Assembly (NCBI GenBank): GCA_027000565.1
Contig: JALTNS010000368.1
Span: 1-40,373 of the forward strand
DNA: 40,373 nucleotides
DNA from: Rhizobiaceae bacterium
Lineage (GTDB): Bacteria > Pseudomonadota > Alphaproteobacteria > Rhizobiales > Rhizobiaceae
Reading direction: 5' to 3'
The position numbers and the translations under genes are program-made. Of this stretch, positions 27,377 to 37,400 are shown one piece after another. Each line of letters starts with the position of its first letter. Within the stretch, counting starts at the first letter, position 1. The notes beneath the pieces were generated by a model that worked only from the letters and a program-made list of their open reading frames with translations, was not told the origin of the DNA and searched no databases.

Positions 27377-27714
27377 TAATAATTTTCCTTGTTAGTATCT
27401 TCGTGATCTTCGATAGCGGATTTCAGATTATCCAGTTTGTCATCCCAGAACCGGTTGAAGTAGTTGAGCCATTCCGTTGCCGATTTGAGCCCCAGAGGTT
27501 CCAGCTTGTTGATGCGTTCGCGCCCCTGGGTGTGAACTGAAATCAGTTTGCCTTCTTCGAGAATGACCAGGTGTTTTTTGATTGCCGCACGGGTCACTTC
27601 AAAACGGTTCGAGACTTCAGCAATGGTCATATCCCCAGTGCTCAAATGCATCAGGATTTGACGGCGGGTCGGATCGGCCAGCGCCCGAAACACCCCCTGC
27701 TCCGCGCCGATCAT
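27376..27714 (-). CDS. ArsR-family transcriptional regulator
   Basis: GVFRALADPTRRQILMHLSTGDMTIAEVSNRFEVTRAAIKKHLVILEEGKLISVHTQGRERINKLEP; overlaps SRPBCC start. Confidence 0.9.
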   Translation of the reverse strand: MIGAEQGVFRALADPTRRQILMHLSTGDMTIAEVSNRFEVTRAAIKKHLVILEEGKLISVHTQGRERINKLEPLGLKSATEWLNYFNRFWDDKLDNLKSAIEDHEDTNKENY

Positions 27715-27929
27715 TGGCTGACCGGCCCGACAGGCAATCGCACCGTCATGTAGGCCCCCTTGATCCGATCACCCTGCAGGGCTGTAAAGCCAACACCCTC
27801 TTTGGAAGTTTTCCAATTCATTTGACCGAGTGGTAAATTTGTTATTTGTTCGGCGGCAATTGAGCCAGTGGCAACAATGCCAAGGGCAATTGCCGCTATT
27901 GTTCTAAAAACTGATTGTCCTGCTGACAT
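27711..27929 (-). pseudogene. Truncated cupin-like (DUF4437-like) ORF with signal peptide
   Basis: MSAGQSVFRTIAAIALGIVATGSIAAEQITNLPLGQMNWKTSKEGVGFTALQGDRIKGAYMTVRLPVGPVSQ stops where the cupin metal-binding half should begin; ATGA overlap with ArsR start. Confidence 0.5.
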
Positions 27930-27944
27930 GACCCATCCTTTATA

Positions 27945-27986
27945 ATACCATTTGGTATCGCAATACATAATACCTTTTGGTATTAT
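27945..27986. promoter_or_regulatory. Two tandem operator-like palindromes
   Basis: ATACCA-TT-TGGTAT (27945-27958) and ATAATACC-TTTT-GGTATTAT (27967-27986), shared core TACC-N4-GGTA, centres 25 bp apart. Confidence 0.65.
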
Positions 27987-28115
27987 GTCAAGCCGTCAAA
28001 AGCTGAACAGGAAATACAAGCTGTTAGATTTGAAGTTTATCGGCTCAGGCAATCATGAAAAGCGGAAACAGCCGGATGTAAATTCGGCAACACCACCCGC
28101 CTGCTCTCATTGATC

Positions 28116-28613
28116 TTACGCCTGCAATTCGGCAAAAATCTCGTCCATAATGGCATAACCACCTTCCCAGCCCTTGCCCATATTGGCCACTGCACCGGCA
28201 AAACAGGCTTTTTCGGCATCAGTAGCCTCAAGCGGGGCCCAGGTCAGTCTGACAGTTGTTTTTCCTCCGGCTTCAGCAAATGTTACCGTGGTCAAAAGCA
28301 CTGCGGGCCAATCGGCCATCATCGGATTCGGGGTCGAATTCCAATTGGCATCAGTAGATGAATAATGATGCCAGACGAGTTTCTCGGGTTTGATAACCTC
28401 CTGAAAGACCACTTTACTGTAAAATGAATTGCCGCGCATTTTCATCTCGTTGAGCCACACGCCGCCGGGTCTAACATCCAGTTCATGAATGATTGTCTCA
28501 ACGCCCGGCCCATACCAGCGGGCAAGCAGATCGCTTTCAGTCCAGGCCCGCCATACCATTTCACGTGGCGCATCAAATTCCCGGTCCAACACATATTCAG
28601 GCAATTCGCTCAT
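28116..28613 (-). CDS. SRPBCC / AHSA1-like protein
   Basis: PEYVLDREFDAPREMVWRAWTESDLLARWYGPGVETIIHELDVRPGGVWLNEM. Confidence 0.9.
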   Translation of the reverse strand: MSELPEYVLDREFDAPREMVWRAWTESDLLARWYGPGVETIIHELDVRPGGVWLNEMKMRGNSFYSKVVFQEVIKPEKLVWHHYSSTDANWNSTPNPMMADWPAVLLTTVTFAEAGGKTTVRLTWAPLEATDAEKACFAGAVANMGKGWEGGYAIMDEIFAELQA

Positions 28614-28978
28614 AACTGTTTTTCCTGCTTTTCTGATTGTTGCAAAGTAATCAACAGATCATCAAGCTGGTTAAAGCTTGTCTGCCAAAAGGATTTGAAA
28701 TTGTTCAGCCAGTCAACCGCTGCAGCCATTTGATCAGCTTTCAGTTTGGCCGGTCGGCGTTGTTCGTCAATACCGCGTTCAATCAACCCCGCTTTTTCCA
28801 ACACCTTCAAATGCCGCGAAACCGCCGGCTGGCTGATTTCAAACGGCGCGGCAATCTCGTTTACCGAAGCCTGACCTTCGACAAGTTTTGACAAGATTGC
28901 CCGTCTGGTCGGATCTGCCAATGCCGCAAAAACCGCATCAAGATTGGGTTGATTTTCAATATAACTATCTTGTTCCAT
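28610..28978 (-). CDS. ArsR-family transcriptional regulator
   Basis: LDAVFAALADPTRRAILSKLVEGQASVNEIAAPFEISQPAVSRHLKVLEKAGLIERGIDEQRRPAKL; start ATG 28978, overlaps SRPBCC start. Confidence 0.92.
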   Translation of the reverse strand: MEQDSYIENQPNLDAVFAALADPTRRAILSKLVEGQASVNEIAAPFEISQPAVSRHLKVLEKAGLIERGIDEQRRPAKLKADQMAAAVDWLNNFKSFWQTSFNQLDDLLITLQQSEKQEKQL

Positions 28979-28992
28979 AACATATTTGTTAT
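28977..28992. promoter_or_regulatory. Candidate ArsR operator overlapping start codon
   Basis: ATAACA-TATT-TGTTAT perfect 6-4-6 inverted repeat at the arsR ATG, in the divergent region facing the flavoprotein operon. Confidence 0.6.
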
Positions 28993-29149
28993 ATGATATT
29001 GGAGCAATCGTCAATCACTTGCGCGCAATATTATTTCAAAATTGCAGTTGTTGGATTAAATTTTCTATTTATTGAACACGAAATACTGGATTGTACCTGA
29101 AGGTTTCTTTGGATACGGTAATATTTTGAGTCGAAGTTCGGGGGATATT

Positions 29150-32100
29150 TTGTCAATTAAACCAATTCGTGTTGCAATTCTGGGCGGCGGTCCAGCAGCT
29201 CTGACCACCGCTTTTGAACTTACCAATCCGGACCAGAATAGTTCTTACGAAGTCACCGTCTATCAAATGGGCTGGCGGCTGGGTGGCAAATGCGCCAGTG
29301 GTCGAAATCGTAACAGCCACAACCGTATCGAAGAACACGGGCTGCATGTTTTTTTTGGCTATTACGATAATTCATTTGAGGTTTTGAAAAAAGTCTATGA
29401 AGGGCAAGCCTCTTTAGGCGCGCAAAAATACCCGACAATTTATGACGCACTGGTGCCGAGCAACAACATTACCCTTTGCGAAAAGGATGGTGAAAAATGG
29501 GACACATGGAGCATCAGGGCGCCCGATATGCCGGGTCTGCCGGGCAAGGACAAAGCGCCCGATCTTTGGTCTTTGTTCCTGCACGGGCTTTCAAGCGTAT
29601 CCCACCTGATCGGGCTGTTCTCCTCCAGGACCAATGACCCTCAACCCGGCCAATCAGAACCGCACTGGTGGTCGAGGCTGACCGATATTTCATTCAAGGA
29701 CATCGAACATTTGTTTGAACACGAGGGCGGGCGTGCTTTTTCCATTGCCAGGGCCTTTGCCGAGGGAATGGATCCAGTCGATCGAAATCACGGAAATGAA
29801 CACCAATCGCGGCTTGTTTCACTGCTTGAAGATGCAAAACAGGAAATTGAAAATATCTGGAAAGAGGAGGGATTTGACAGTTGGTGGTCCAATCTCGAAA
29901 AAGACTTGCGCCGACTTTATATCATGCTTGACCTTGCCTTCACGGTCGGTCTCGGAGCGCTGCGCTCAGGATTGTTTTTTGACCACACCAAGGCGGTGGC
30001 CAAACTCAATGAGGTGGATTTCAGGGCATGGCTGACCCTGCAGGGTGCCAAACAGATCACGGTTGAATCGGCTTTTGTCAGGGCATTTTACGATCTGACC
30101 TTCGCTTATCCCGATGGCGATCATAACAGCAAAGGTGATCTCGCCGCCGGTAGCACACTGGCCGGTTTGTTCAACATGATCTTGTATCGCGGGGCGTTTT
30201 TATGGAAAATGCGCGCTGGTACCGGCGATATTGCCGCCGCACCCTTATACAAGGTCTTGCAAAGTCGCGGGGTTAAATTCGAGTTTTTCAACAAGGTGAC
30301 AGAACTCGTTCCCTCACTGTTTCAGGACCAGATCGAAACCGTGAAAATTTCCCGTCAGGTTCAGCTGACCGGTGCGGACTATAATCCCTTATTTACTTGC
30401 GACGGGCTCGATTGCTGGCCGTCAGAACCCGACTATGATCAAATTGTCGAGGGTGCAGAGCTCAAACACCGCAAGATCAATCTGGAATCCCGCTGGACCA
30501 CATGGCAGAATACAGGCGGCGATATCGAGTTGCAGTATGGCCGCGATTTTGACGTGATTGTGCTGGGTATTCCTGTTGATGCGCTGCCCGACATTTGCCC
30601 GCAAATTTTGAAGCAAAAAGCCGACTGGCGGGCGATGGTCAAAAACGTCAAAACGGTCCAAACCCAAAGCATGCAGTTGCTGTTCAACGATGACCGCACA
30701 AAACTTGGCTCGCTTCCGGCGGGCACGGTTATTGGTGCTAACGATACTTCACCGTTTAACGCTTCAGCCGATATCAGCGAAGTTTTAAGCGCCGAAACAT
30801 GGGACGCAAACGGCCCCAAACATTTGTCTATTTCATCCGGTGCGCTGCCCGGCCCATCAACCGCTCCGGCACCGTGTGACCATGATTTTCCTGCCGCCGC
30901 CAAAACCATGGTCAAAAAGACCGCCCTCAGTTTTATCAAAAATGGCGCACCGGTGTTGTGGCCAAAGATCACTGAAACCGGTAAATTCGACTGGAACGCC
31001 CTTTGGTCGCCAAGTGATGCCACAGGAGCAAAGCGGCTCGACAGCCAGTATCTGCGGGCCAATATTGATCCCGACCAGCGCTATACACTTTCGGTTGCGG
31101 GCAGCGCTGCCTACCGGCTCAGGACCGATGCATCGGGGTACTATAATCTCTATCTGACTGGAGACTGGACCGATAACCCGGGAAATCTTGGCGGGTTTGA
31201 ATCGACCATCATGTCCGGGCGTCTGGCATCACGGGCGATATCGGGATTGCCCAAACAAATTGCCCGGGTTGATGCGGAAAGCCCCTATTACAACATGCGG
31301 AAACCTTATGAAAATCCGCAAAAAGCACCGTTATTCGTCGAATATAACGGCATTCAGACCTTTCCAGGGCCTTTCACATTTCACAACGTAGAAATGTGGA
31401 GTTTTTTCCTGCCCGGCAATTACGCAAAAATGCAGACGATGGTTGACAGGATATTTAACATTCCAAGCGGTGGAGCGGTTTCCTACGTGCCGTTGAGCAG
31501 CATGATGATGATGACATTCATGGACATCACCGATGCCAGTTCACGCTATCATACCCAAGCATCGGGTGCCTATGAACGCGAGGTCGCGTTCTGGATATTC
31601 CTGGGTCGCGAGGAAACGCCGGGCAGCGGAAAAATTGTCGACCTGGCAGGATTTACCCCCTATCTGGTGATCAATAATCCGCTTGGATATACCGAAGGGC
31701 GTGATGTATGGGGTTATGCCAAACAACCGGGTCATGTGACCCTGCCATCGAGCAATCCGCCGGTGACCGAATTTATTGTTGATGCCTTTGGCGTTAAAAG
31801 CGACCCGTTTACCGAGCCTTGGGATTATCAGCGTCTTTTGACCGTCAAACCGGTGGCTGGCAGCCAATCCGGCAACGAAAGGTCGTGGAGCGGATTACCT
31901 GCCATGGTCGGCGAAATTGAAAGGGCCATGCGCGATCTGAATATTGGCCTCGACCCGACCTGGCAACTGACGGAAAATCTGCTCGAGGATTTTATACACA
32001 AACGCATGCAGCAGGTATTCCTCAAACAGTTTCGTGATATCGTGGTGCCAGAGCGTGCCTGCTATCAGGCGATTACCCGGGCTGCCACGGTGGTCGAAAA

Positions 32101-32275
32101 GATCGAAGGCATAACCCTCACCCAATCCTATGAAATGGTGGTTGAGGATTTGTTCAACACCGCATTGGTTGAAACTCTGGGCATCGGTGCGAATGTTAAA
32201 CTGCCATTCGGTATGCATTTTACCATGGATTTTTCATTGCAGAACGGCAGCATATTGTGGAAAGCGGGAGAATAA
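29150..32275 (+). CDS. Flavoprotein (phytoene-desaturase / hydroxysqualene-dehydroxylase-like amine oxidase fold) fused to C-terminal acetoacetate-decarboxylase-like domain
   Basis: Dinucleotide motif VAILGGGPAALTTAFEL, MGWRLGGKCASGRN, EEHGLHVFFGYYDN, C-terminal FAD motif YLTGDWTDNPGNLGGFESTIMSGRLASRAISG; then TPYLVINNPLGYTEGRDVWGYAKQPGHVTLPSSNP resembling the ADC active-site segment. TTG 29150 preceded by GGGGGA; the track start 29072 lacks an RBS. Confidence 0.82.
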   Translation: MSIKPIRVAILGGGPAALTTAFELTNPDQNSSYEVTVYQMGWRLGGKCASGRNRNSHNRIEEHGLHVFFGYYDNSFEVLKKVYEGQASLGAQKYPTIYDALVPSNNITLCEKDGEKWDTWSIRAPDMPGLPGKDKAPDLWSLFLHGLSSVSHLIGLFSSRTNDPQPGQSEPHWWSRLTDISFKDIEHLFEHEGGRAFSIARAFAEGMDPVDRNHGNEHQSRLVSLLEDAKQEIENIWKEEGFDSWWSNLEKDLRRLYIMLDLAFTVGLGALRSGLFFDHTKAVAKLNEVDFRAWLTLQGAKQITVESAFVRAFYDLTFAYPDGDHNSKGDLAAGSTLAGLFNMILYRGAFLWKMRAGTGDIAAAPLYKVLQSRGVKFEFFNKVTELVPSLFQDQIETVKISRQVQLTGADYNPLFTCDGLDCWPSEPDYDQIVEGAELKHRKINLESRWTTWQNTGGDIELQYGRDFDVIVLGIPVDALPDICPQILKQKADWRAMVKNVKTVQTQSMQLLFNDDRTKLGSLPAGTVIGANDTSPFNASADISEVLSAETWDANGPKHLSISSGALPGPSTAPAPCDHDFPAAAKTMVKKTALSFIKNGAPVLWPKITETGKFDWNALWSPSDATGAKRLDSQYLRANIDPDQRYTLSVAGSAAYRLRTDASGYYNLYLTGDWTDNPGNLGGFESTIMSGRLASRAISGLPKQIARVDAESPYYNMRKPYENPQKAPLFVEYNGIQTFPGPFTFHNVEMWSFFLPGNYAKMQTMVDRIFNIPSGGAVSYVPLSSMMMMTFMDITDASSRYHTQASGAYEREVAFWIFLGREETPGSGKIVDLAGFTPYLVINNPLGYTEGRDVWGYAKQPGHVTLPSSNPPVTEFIVDAFGVKSDPFTEPWDYQRLLTVKPVAGSQSGNERSWSGLPAMVGEIERAMRDLNIGLDPTWQLTENLLEDFIHKRMQQVFLKQFRDIVVPERACYQAITRAATVVEKIEGITLTQSYEMVVEDLFNTALVETLGIGANVKLPFGMHFTMDFSLQNGSILWKAGE

Positions 32276-32278
32276 TCA

Positions 32279-34447
32279 ATGAGTGACATTTCAGCAAACA
32301 GCGGTTTGAAAAAAGAAAAAATTACCATAATCGGCGGCGGTCTTGGTGGTATGACTGCAGCCTATGCGCTTTCCGCGCCGGAGCAAAAAGACCGCTACGA
32401 CATCACGGTTTATACCATGGGCTGGCGGCTTGGTGGCAAGGGCGCCTGCGGGCGAAACCCCGAAATCGGCAACCGGATTGAAGAACACGGCCTGCATATC
32501 TGGTTTGGTTGTTATGACAATGCTTTTACCATGATGGGCAAAGTTTATGACGAGCTTGCCCGGCCACCGGGAACACCGCTGGCCACTCTGGATACCGCGT
32601 TTCGCAAACAAAGCAATTTTGTCTTGAGCGAAAAGGTCAATGATGAATGGCGGCAATGGCTTCTGGAGTTTCCACCCAATGATATCAAGCCCGGTGGTCA
32701 TCCGGAGCTTTGGGATTTTTTGACCATCATCATGGACTGGTTAAAAAAGATTCTGGCAGATGTCGGATTTACGGCAAGTGGCAAACCTGCCGGTCATGTC
32801 CTTGATCTGATAGCGAGTTTTGAAAAACCTGATGAACATAAAAAGCGGCTTGCGGTTCTTCGCGGCGACAACAATATCGTCGATGTGGGGGATATTGCCC
32901 ACGAATTGCATGGCCTGTTGAGCGGCATCAAAAAAACTTCCGAAAAACATGCGGGGTTTTGGGCAAAAGCATTTGCCGGAACGCTGAAACTGTTGGCAGA
33001 ACTTGTCTGGGAAGCGCTAAAAGACAAATTGCCCGAAGATGATGATGCCCGCCGCGGCTGGATCATGACCAATCTCGGCACAACGGTCATGCGTGGGATT
33101 TTCACTGCTGTATTCGTCGGCAACGGGGTTGATTCAATCAATGCCATTGAAGGGCGTCAATGGTTACGCAACAATGCAAGTCTGGCCGATGATGCGGTAG
33201 GTGATCCAAATGGTCTGGCGTTTAATCATGCTCCCATTCAGGCACTTTATGACGCCTGTTTTGCCTATGTGGAGGGTGATACCGACAAGCCAGACTTTTC
33301 TGCGGCAACACTTTTGCGTGCCTGCCTGTGGCTGCCATTCAGTTATAAAGGTGCCTTTGCCTATGAAATGCAGGCGGGCATGGGCGATACGATCTTCACC
33401 CCGTTTTATCAGGTGCTTTTATCGCGTGGGGTAAAGTTTAACTTCTTCAGCGAGGCGACCGCGCTGGAGGCCGCAGCGGACGGCAAATCTCTAGAAAGTA
33501 TCACCATAACCAAACAGGTTACAACAAGGGGCGATCGCTACAATCCGCTGGTCAAGGTGCAGGGGCTTTTGTGCTGGCCAAATAACCCTCTTTATGGACA
33601 AATCGAACAGGGCGATGAACTCAAGCGCCGGGAAATCAATCTTGAACACTACAATTCAAGCTGGCAAAACAGCGGCCCGTCGCAGCAATTGATTGCAGGC
33701 AAAGACTTCGACCATCTGGTGTTCGCGGTGCCCTTGCCGGCCCATAATAAAATTTGCCCCGAGTTGATTACCAGCAGCGAAAACTGGAGCAATGCTGTTG
33801 CCAATGTAAAGGCTTCCCGCACTCTGGCTGTGCAATTGTGGTTTGAACTGACCCGCCAGGAACTGGGTGTTTCAACGCCACCGGTTATTACCGGCACCTT
33901 TGTTGAACCCTGGGCCAGTCTGGCCGATTTTTCCCACCTGTTGCCGCGCGAGGACTGGTCGGACAAACCGGTCAATTACCTTTCCTATACCTGCGGCGTG
34001 TTGCCCGACACGGCTGGGGAGACCCAGGAAAAAGCGCGCGACTATGTTTATGCGAGCATTCATAATTTTCTCGCCAATGATTCAGGCGCACTTTGGCCGC
34101 GCGCCTATAATCGTGGTGATGTCAGTGGCTTTGACTGGGATGCTTTATGGTCTGCCGATGGTGCGGCAGGTGAAGACAAGCTGAAATCGCAATACTGGCG
34201 GGCCAATATTGATGTCAGTGAGTTGTATATCCTGTCGACCCATACCGGTATGGATTTTCGGCCAAAAACCAAGGCCGCGGGACTGTCCAATCTTTATTTC
34301 GCCGGTGACTGGACCAATAACGGGTTCAATATTTCATCTGTCGAAGGGGCGGTAATGTCCGGATTGCAGGCGTCGCGGTCTATATCCGGTTATCCAAAAA
34401 ACATTATTGGCGAAGACCCGCGATCGCTGTCGCCAAGCGATGAATAA
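32279..34447 (+). CDS. Paralogous flavoprotein without ADC domain
   Basis: ITIIGGGLGGMTAAYALS, MGWRLGGKGACGRNPEIGNRIEEHGLHIWFGCYDNAF, YFAGDWTNNGFNISSVEGAVMSGLQASRSISG; 3 nt after the upstream stop. Confidence 0.85.
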   Translation: MSDISANSGLKKEKITIIGGGLGGMTAAYALSAPEQKDRYDITVYTMGWRLGGKGACGRNPEIGNRIEEHGLHIWFGCYDNAFTMMGKVYDELARPPGTPLATLDTAFRKQSNFVLSEKVNDEWRQWLLEFPPNDIKPGGHPELWDFLTIIMDWLKKILADVGFTASGKPAGHVLDLIASFEKPDEHKKRLAVLRGDNNIVDVGDIAHELHGLLSGIKKTSEKHAGFWAKAFAGTLKLLAELVWEALKDKLPEDDDARRGWIMTNLGTTVMRGIFTAVFVGNGVDSINAIEGRQWLRNNASLADDAVGDPNGLAFNHAPIQALYDACFAYVEGDTDKPDFSAATLLRACLWLPFSYKGAFAYEMQAGMGDTIFTPFYQVLLSRGVKFNFFSEATALEAAADGKSLESITITKQVTTRGDRYNPLVKVQGLLCWPNNPLYGQIEQGDELKRREINLEHYNSSWQNSGPSQQLIAGKDFDHLVFAVPLPAHNKICPELITSSENWSNAVANVKASRTLAVQLWFELTRQELGVSTPPVITGTFVEPWASLADFSHLLPREDWSDKPVNYLSYTCGVLPDTAGETQEKARDYVYASIHNFLANDSGALWPRAYNRGDVSGFDWDALWSADGAAGEDKLKSQYWRANIDVSELYILSTHTGMDFRPKTKAAGLSNLYFAGDWTNNGFNISSVEGAVMSGLQASRSISGYPKNIIGEDPRSLSPSDE

Positions 34448-34449
34448 TC

Positions 34450-37400
34450 TCACCCCAGTTCGGACAACGCCTTTTTGGCAATATCAACCTTGTGTACCAG
34501 TCCCATAACTTCAAACTGCCTGACAGCCTCGCTGATATGGGATTTTTGCGCTTCCAGACCCAGTGAGGTCATGCGGCCAAGTTGTAAATTTGCCATCGCC
34601 ACCTCATATCGCAGTCCGGTATTTAGTGCTCCCTCCAAACCTTGCCGGGTTGATGTCAGCGCCTTGTTTTCATTGCCGTTCAAAAGCTCCAGCCTGCCGC
34701 GCAGAATCAGATATTGCGGGCGCGAGACGGTGAAACTTTTGGAAAATCCGTCAAATCCTTTCAACGCAGTACCCGCCTTTCTGAATAATTCCTTGCGGGC
34801 AATATCAACATCACCAATCTCGAGATAGTCCATGAACAGGGCGGCGATTTCCTCATAGGCATCCATGGCGTAATAGCCGATGGGTGGCGTGCTGCGGATA
34901 CATTCAAGCGCTTCGTTGGCAAGCCTCCATCCGGCATCTTTGTTGCCAGCGCGATGTTCAGATACCGCCAGCAGACTGGTTACATGGAGTTTGTCCATCA
35001 GATATCCAGGCAACAGTTTTTCACTGGCTTCACGCAGCAACCGGTTGGCTTCTTCAAATTGCGACATCCGTAGCGCAAACCCACCGAGGGCGATGCGCAT
35101 AAAATACTGATGCTGTTTATCGTCAGAGGCCAGAACCGCGGTTCTGTAAGCCTCATTGGTTTTTTCACTCTCGGCATAATTACCCTGCAAAAAAGGCGAA
35201 CTTCGTGAAAATGCGGTAAGATCAAGGATAAGCCGTTTGTTGCCGATTTTTTTGGCAAGCTCCAGACCATCACGCAAAAAACGCTCGGCATCCGCGAATT
35301 TTCCCTGACCGATAGCGAACATCGAAAGGTAATTATATTGAAACGCCAGATCGTTGTCGGTCGATCCCTTGAGCGGCAATAATTCAACATTTCTGGCGTA
35401 ATAGTCAGCCCATTTGTGTAATTTGGCAATCGACAGACTGACTGACATCTGGGCAAAGGTTTTTCTGATATCTGCCGGGGAATTTGCCTGTTCCGACAGG
35501 TTCAAGCCTTGCAATGTCGTCAGCACCAGATCGTTAAGTCGTTGTTCAAAAAAGAACAGGTAGCCGAATTTTTCAAGACCATTGGCCAGCACCAGTTCAC
35601 GCTGGTTGACCGGCTGCTCAATGTCTGGTTTGAGCTTCCTTATACGGTGCCAGGCCTGCCGCACGACCGCCTTGAATACTGCAATAACAAGCTGAAAAGT
35701 GTTTTTTGGCCAGACAATGCCAAGGGTTTCCAGACCATTGCAAAAATTGTTGTAACTTTTATCAACATCACCAAGTCTTGTGTATATCTCACCAAGGCCA
35801 AAAAACATCCGCGCTTCGCGTACTGAATCGGGTTTTTCAGATCTTTTCCGCAACGCCGATATGGCCCGGTCAAAATAGGCTGCGGCTTCCGCATAGGCGC
35901 CACTGTTTAGCGCCTCATTGCCCGCCGCTTCAAGATAATCAAGCGCCAGTTCGGGACGATCGGCCATGGTCCAGTGGTGAGCCAGTACTGCTTTTTGGGT
36001 CAGTTTGGACTGCTCAATATTGGTTTCAATCCAGATTCCGATGGCCTGATGCAATTCGCGCCTGCTGGAAAATGCCAACAGACCATAGACCGTCTGGTGG
36101 GTCATGACGTGACGAAACAAATAAGCCTGTTGCGGGCTGTCCGGCACCTGTGTGGTGAAATCCCGCGCCTCAATCGATTCCAGATGATCCTGACAAACCG
36201 CTTCTTCGGGTGCCATCGGGTGGACCCCGAGCAACGCATCAACTGAAAACCGCTGGCCGATAACACTCGCAACTTTCAAAGTCAGCTGTTGATTGGGTTC
36301 CAGCCGGTCAACACGCGATACGATAACACGCTCAATTGTATCGGGAAACGAAATCGCATCGAGATCGCCGGTCTTATCACTCAGGACACATTTTTTATCG
36401 ATAATCTCGATATGCCCCTGCTCACGCAGGGCCTGCACCAGTTCGTGGGTGAAATAGGGATTGCCGCTGCCACGTGTAAAAATGAAATCAACCAGTGCTT
36501 CCGGCACTTCATCCACATCAAGAATGCGCCGAACGAGAATGCTGATACTGTCATAGTCCAGGTCGTCCAAAACAATATCAGTGGCATACTGTGAGGCCAT
36601 AAGTTTTTCAACATGTGCATCGCCAGCCTCTCTTTCACTGCGGATGCCAAGCATAAACATGATGTTTTTTCCAGACTGGGCAAGTTCCAAAATCAGGTTC
36701 CATGACGCAGTGTCCATCCATTGACAATCATCGAGAACGATCAATATCGGCTGGTCCGCGGCTGCAACATCAATGACGTGGCACATAATGGCCGTTGTGT
36801 TATCCGCCCGGGTAATTGCATCCATCTGGCGGGTCAGCGCACTGTCTAACAACGGTATTTGCAACACGGTTGCCAGCAGAGGAATACGGTCAAACCAGGT
36901 TTGGTCATCTGGAATGTGGGCGGTAATTTTGGTATGTTTTGTTTCGAGTGTATCTTTCAATCCAAGGCCAAACAGCCCCTGGAACACGCCGCGCCATGCG
37001 GCATAAACAGCACCCGCGTCAAGTGCATCGACCCTGCCCCGCAGAACCCGAATACCTTTTTCCTCTGCAAATCTTGCGGCCTCGTCAAGAAGCGAGGACT
37101 TGCCAACTCCGGCGGCACCATCAACCATGACAATTCGCGGGCTTTTATCATCCGTGAATTGCCCCAACTCGTGCTCGATAGTTGCCAGTTCGGTTTCACG
37201 GCCAACAAGAATTTTTTCACCACGGGATAAATCTGTCTCAACAGGTGCACCGTCAACGGTTGAAATTTGAACCGGCTTGTCAATACCTTTCAAGGTAATG
37301 GTCTGCTCATCCTTGAAACTCACCCGGCCCTCGGCCGCCCGCCTTGTTGTGGCATCAACGATGATCCGGTTGCTCTTGATTGACATGAGCCGCGCTGCCC

